From CAZITB01 sp964542055 (GTDB lineage Bacteria; Planctomycetota; Phycisphaerae; Sedimentisphaerales; CAMDDF01): DNA of 24,693 nt. The DNA is taken from contig CAZITB010000029.1 in NCBI GenBank assembly GCA_964542055.1, forward strand, positions 1 to 24,693, written 5' to 3'. The notes beneath the pieces are model-generated. The model had not been told where the DNA came from, made no database searches, and worked only from the letters and a program-made list of their open reading frames with translations. Shown piece after piece: positions 23,796 through 24,693 of this stretch (positions within the stretch are counted from its first letter, which is position 1; each line of letters begins with the position of its first letter). Both the position numbers and the translations under genes were made by a program.

Positions 23796-24693
23796 TCAGT
23801 TTAGTTTAAGTACCATGGTTTTACCCAAATCAAGATTTACCTCAAGTTCAATATATCCATCGCTGGTAGTATAATCAACTTCTTTCGAAGTTGCCAAATC
23901 AGTAATTTTATCAAATTTAAAAGGAAGATCATTGAGTAGAATCCGTGTTTGAGGCTCCAGCGACTCATGATTGATTAAAAATATAAAACCCTGCTTATCA
24001 TTCGCCCGCAAAGAAGCTTCAATATCAGGATTTGACGAATAGATATGTGACTTTATTCCAGCGTCGTTGATTATGGAGCGAACCATCTGCCTAAGCGAGC
24101 CACGGGATTGCTGGTCAAATTCTTTCCATGTATTAAAATAAGTATCCTGCAGACAGAAACCAATAAGATAAACTGCGCCTTTGCCGACTTTTCTGCGAAG
24201 GACTACAGCATCATTTTCAACAGTATCAAGCAAGACCTCGGCATTATTTACATCAATCGGCCGATAGCTTACTAAAGGCAGCGTAATGTTTTTACCCAGA
24301 AACTCACCACTTATATGTGCCGTTTTGGGGTCTTGCTGAGCATCATTGTCTTTTTTAAATATCCAGTAAGGCTTTATTCTCCAGGTATTTACATAATGGC
24401 CAGTCCTGATAATCCTCTCTTTGACCATACTATCAATGCCGAATAAATTATTCAATGTATCCAAAGGCTCTTTGTACCTGCCCATATCCGGAACACAATC
24501 AGCGATTATAACTCCCCCGTTTTCAACATAAGATGCCAGTACCCGGGCCTGCTTCTGGGGTAACAGTTTTATATCGCACATAAACAACATCTCGTAACCG
24601 TTTAACCTGGAATCTGTTATCTGTTCTTCATGTATGACCACTACTGTCCGGTTATAAGTTGAATAATAACAATTGGTTATCATAATCGCTCTT
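23796..24693 (-). CDS. GH42-like protein, C-terminal part (cut by window edge)
   Basis: The frame is open through the right edge (the codons before the first ATG at 24683 are still coding), so this is the C-terminal ~298 residues of a larger protein. It begins within a flavodoxin-like GH42 trimerisation domain (GYEMLFMCDIKLLPQKQA, then VENGGVIIADC), continues through GKGAVYLIGFCLQDTYF, typical of that domain, and ends in a small beta-sandwich (about 225-295, FIFLINHESLEPQTR, VNLDLGKTMVLKLN), the usual C-terminal domain. The catalytic barrel would lie beyond the edge. It is the first visible gene of the minus-strand cluster, and the MBL-fold gene starts 15 bases after it. Family fairly sure, substrate unknown. 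Confidence 0.75.
   Translation of the reverse strand, partial: RAIMITNCYYSTYNRTVVVIHEEQITDSRLNGYEMLFMCDIKLLPQKQARVLASYVENGGVIIADCVPDMGRYKEPLDTLNNLFGIDSMVKERIIRTGHYVNTWRIKPYWIFKKDNDAQQDPKTAHISGEFLGKNITLPLVSYRPIDVNNAEVLLDTVENDAVVLRRKVGKGAVYLIGFCLQDTYFNTWKEFDQQSRGSLRQMVRSIINDAGIKSHIYSSNPDIEASLRANDKQGFIFLINHESLEPQTRILLNDLPFKFDKITDLATSKEVDYTTSDGYIELEVNLDLGKTMVLKLN

Overview
The window looks like a piece of a metagenome-assembled or draft genome from the Planctomycetota, most likely class Phycisphaerae (Sedimentisphaerales-like). The main pointers are a PEP-CTERM surface protein, a type II pseudopilin-like protein with an H-X9-DG C-terminal motif, dockerin-like EF-hand segments on secreted LamG/FnIII proteins, a XylR-type LacI/AraC regulator, paired URO-D-family proteins in a glycan locus, and a sulfatase remnant. 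Base composition is moderately AT-rich. A 10-N run at 9840-9849 shows that this is a scaffold with at least one unresolved join.

Layout. (1) Positions 1-7.2 kb, minus strand: a XylR-like regulator, a URO-D-family protein, a frameshifted secreted protein (beta-helix-like, FnIII-like, dockerin-like, LamG), an H-X9-DG pseudopilin-like protein, a PEP-CTERM protein with a clear intrinsic terminator, and a dockerin-like fragment running off the left edge. (2) 7.2-7.95 kb: a decayed stretch with a truncated sulfatase. (3) 7.96-14.3 kb, plus strand: a membrane histidine kinase, an NtrC-type sigma54 activator split by the assembly gap, a well-formed sigma54 promoter, a lone receiver protein, a PTS Enzyme I-like protein, a small Gln/Pro-rich lipoprotein and an OmpH/Skp-like periplasmic protein, closed by a terminator. 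(4) 14.6-15.13 kb: a Phd/YefM-YoeB type toxin-antitoxin pair. (5) 15.5-17.5 kb: a secreted GH42-like enzyme on the plus strand. (6) 17.5-24.7 kb, minus strand: a tightly spaced five-gene cluster reading from the right edge: C-terminal part of a GH42-like protein, a secreted metallo-beta-lactamase-fold protein, a second URO-D-family protein, a GPH/MelB-type sugar transporter and a large glycoside-hydrolase-like lipoprotein.

How it fits together. Regions 1, 5 and 6 look like glycan sensing, breakdown and uptake with surface-display proteins; substrate is unknown. Region 3 looks like a self-contained signalling circuit in which the sigma54 activator sits directly upstream of a sigma54 promoter driving a receiver and an EI-like phosphotransferase. 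The most distinctive sequence signals are: a 38-bp element present twice in opposite orientation around the XylR-like gene, identical except in the promoter hexamers; the sigma54 promoter beside its likely activator; a YoeB-type toxin with Gln where the catalytic Glu should be; and a 15-bp duplication that exactly explains the broken NtrC-like gene.
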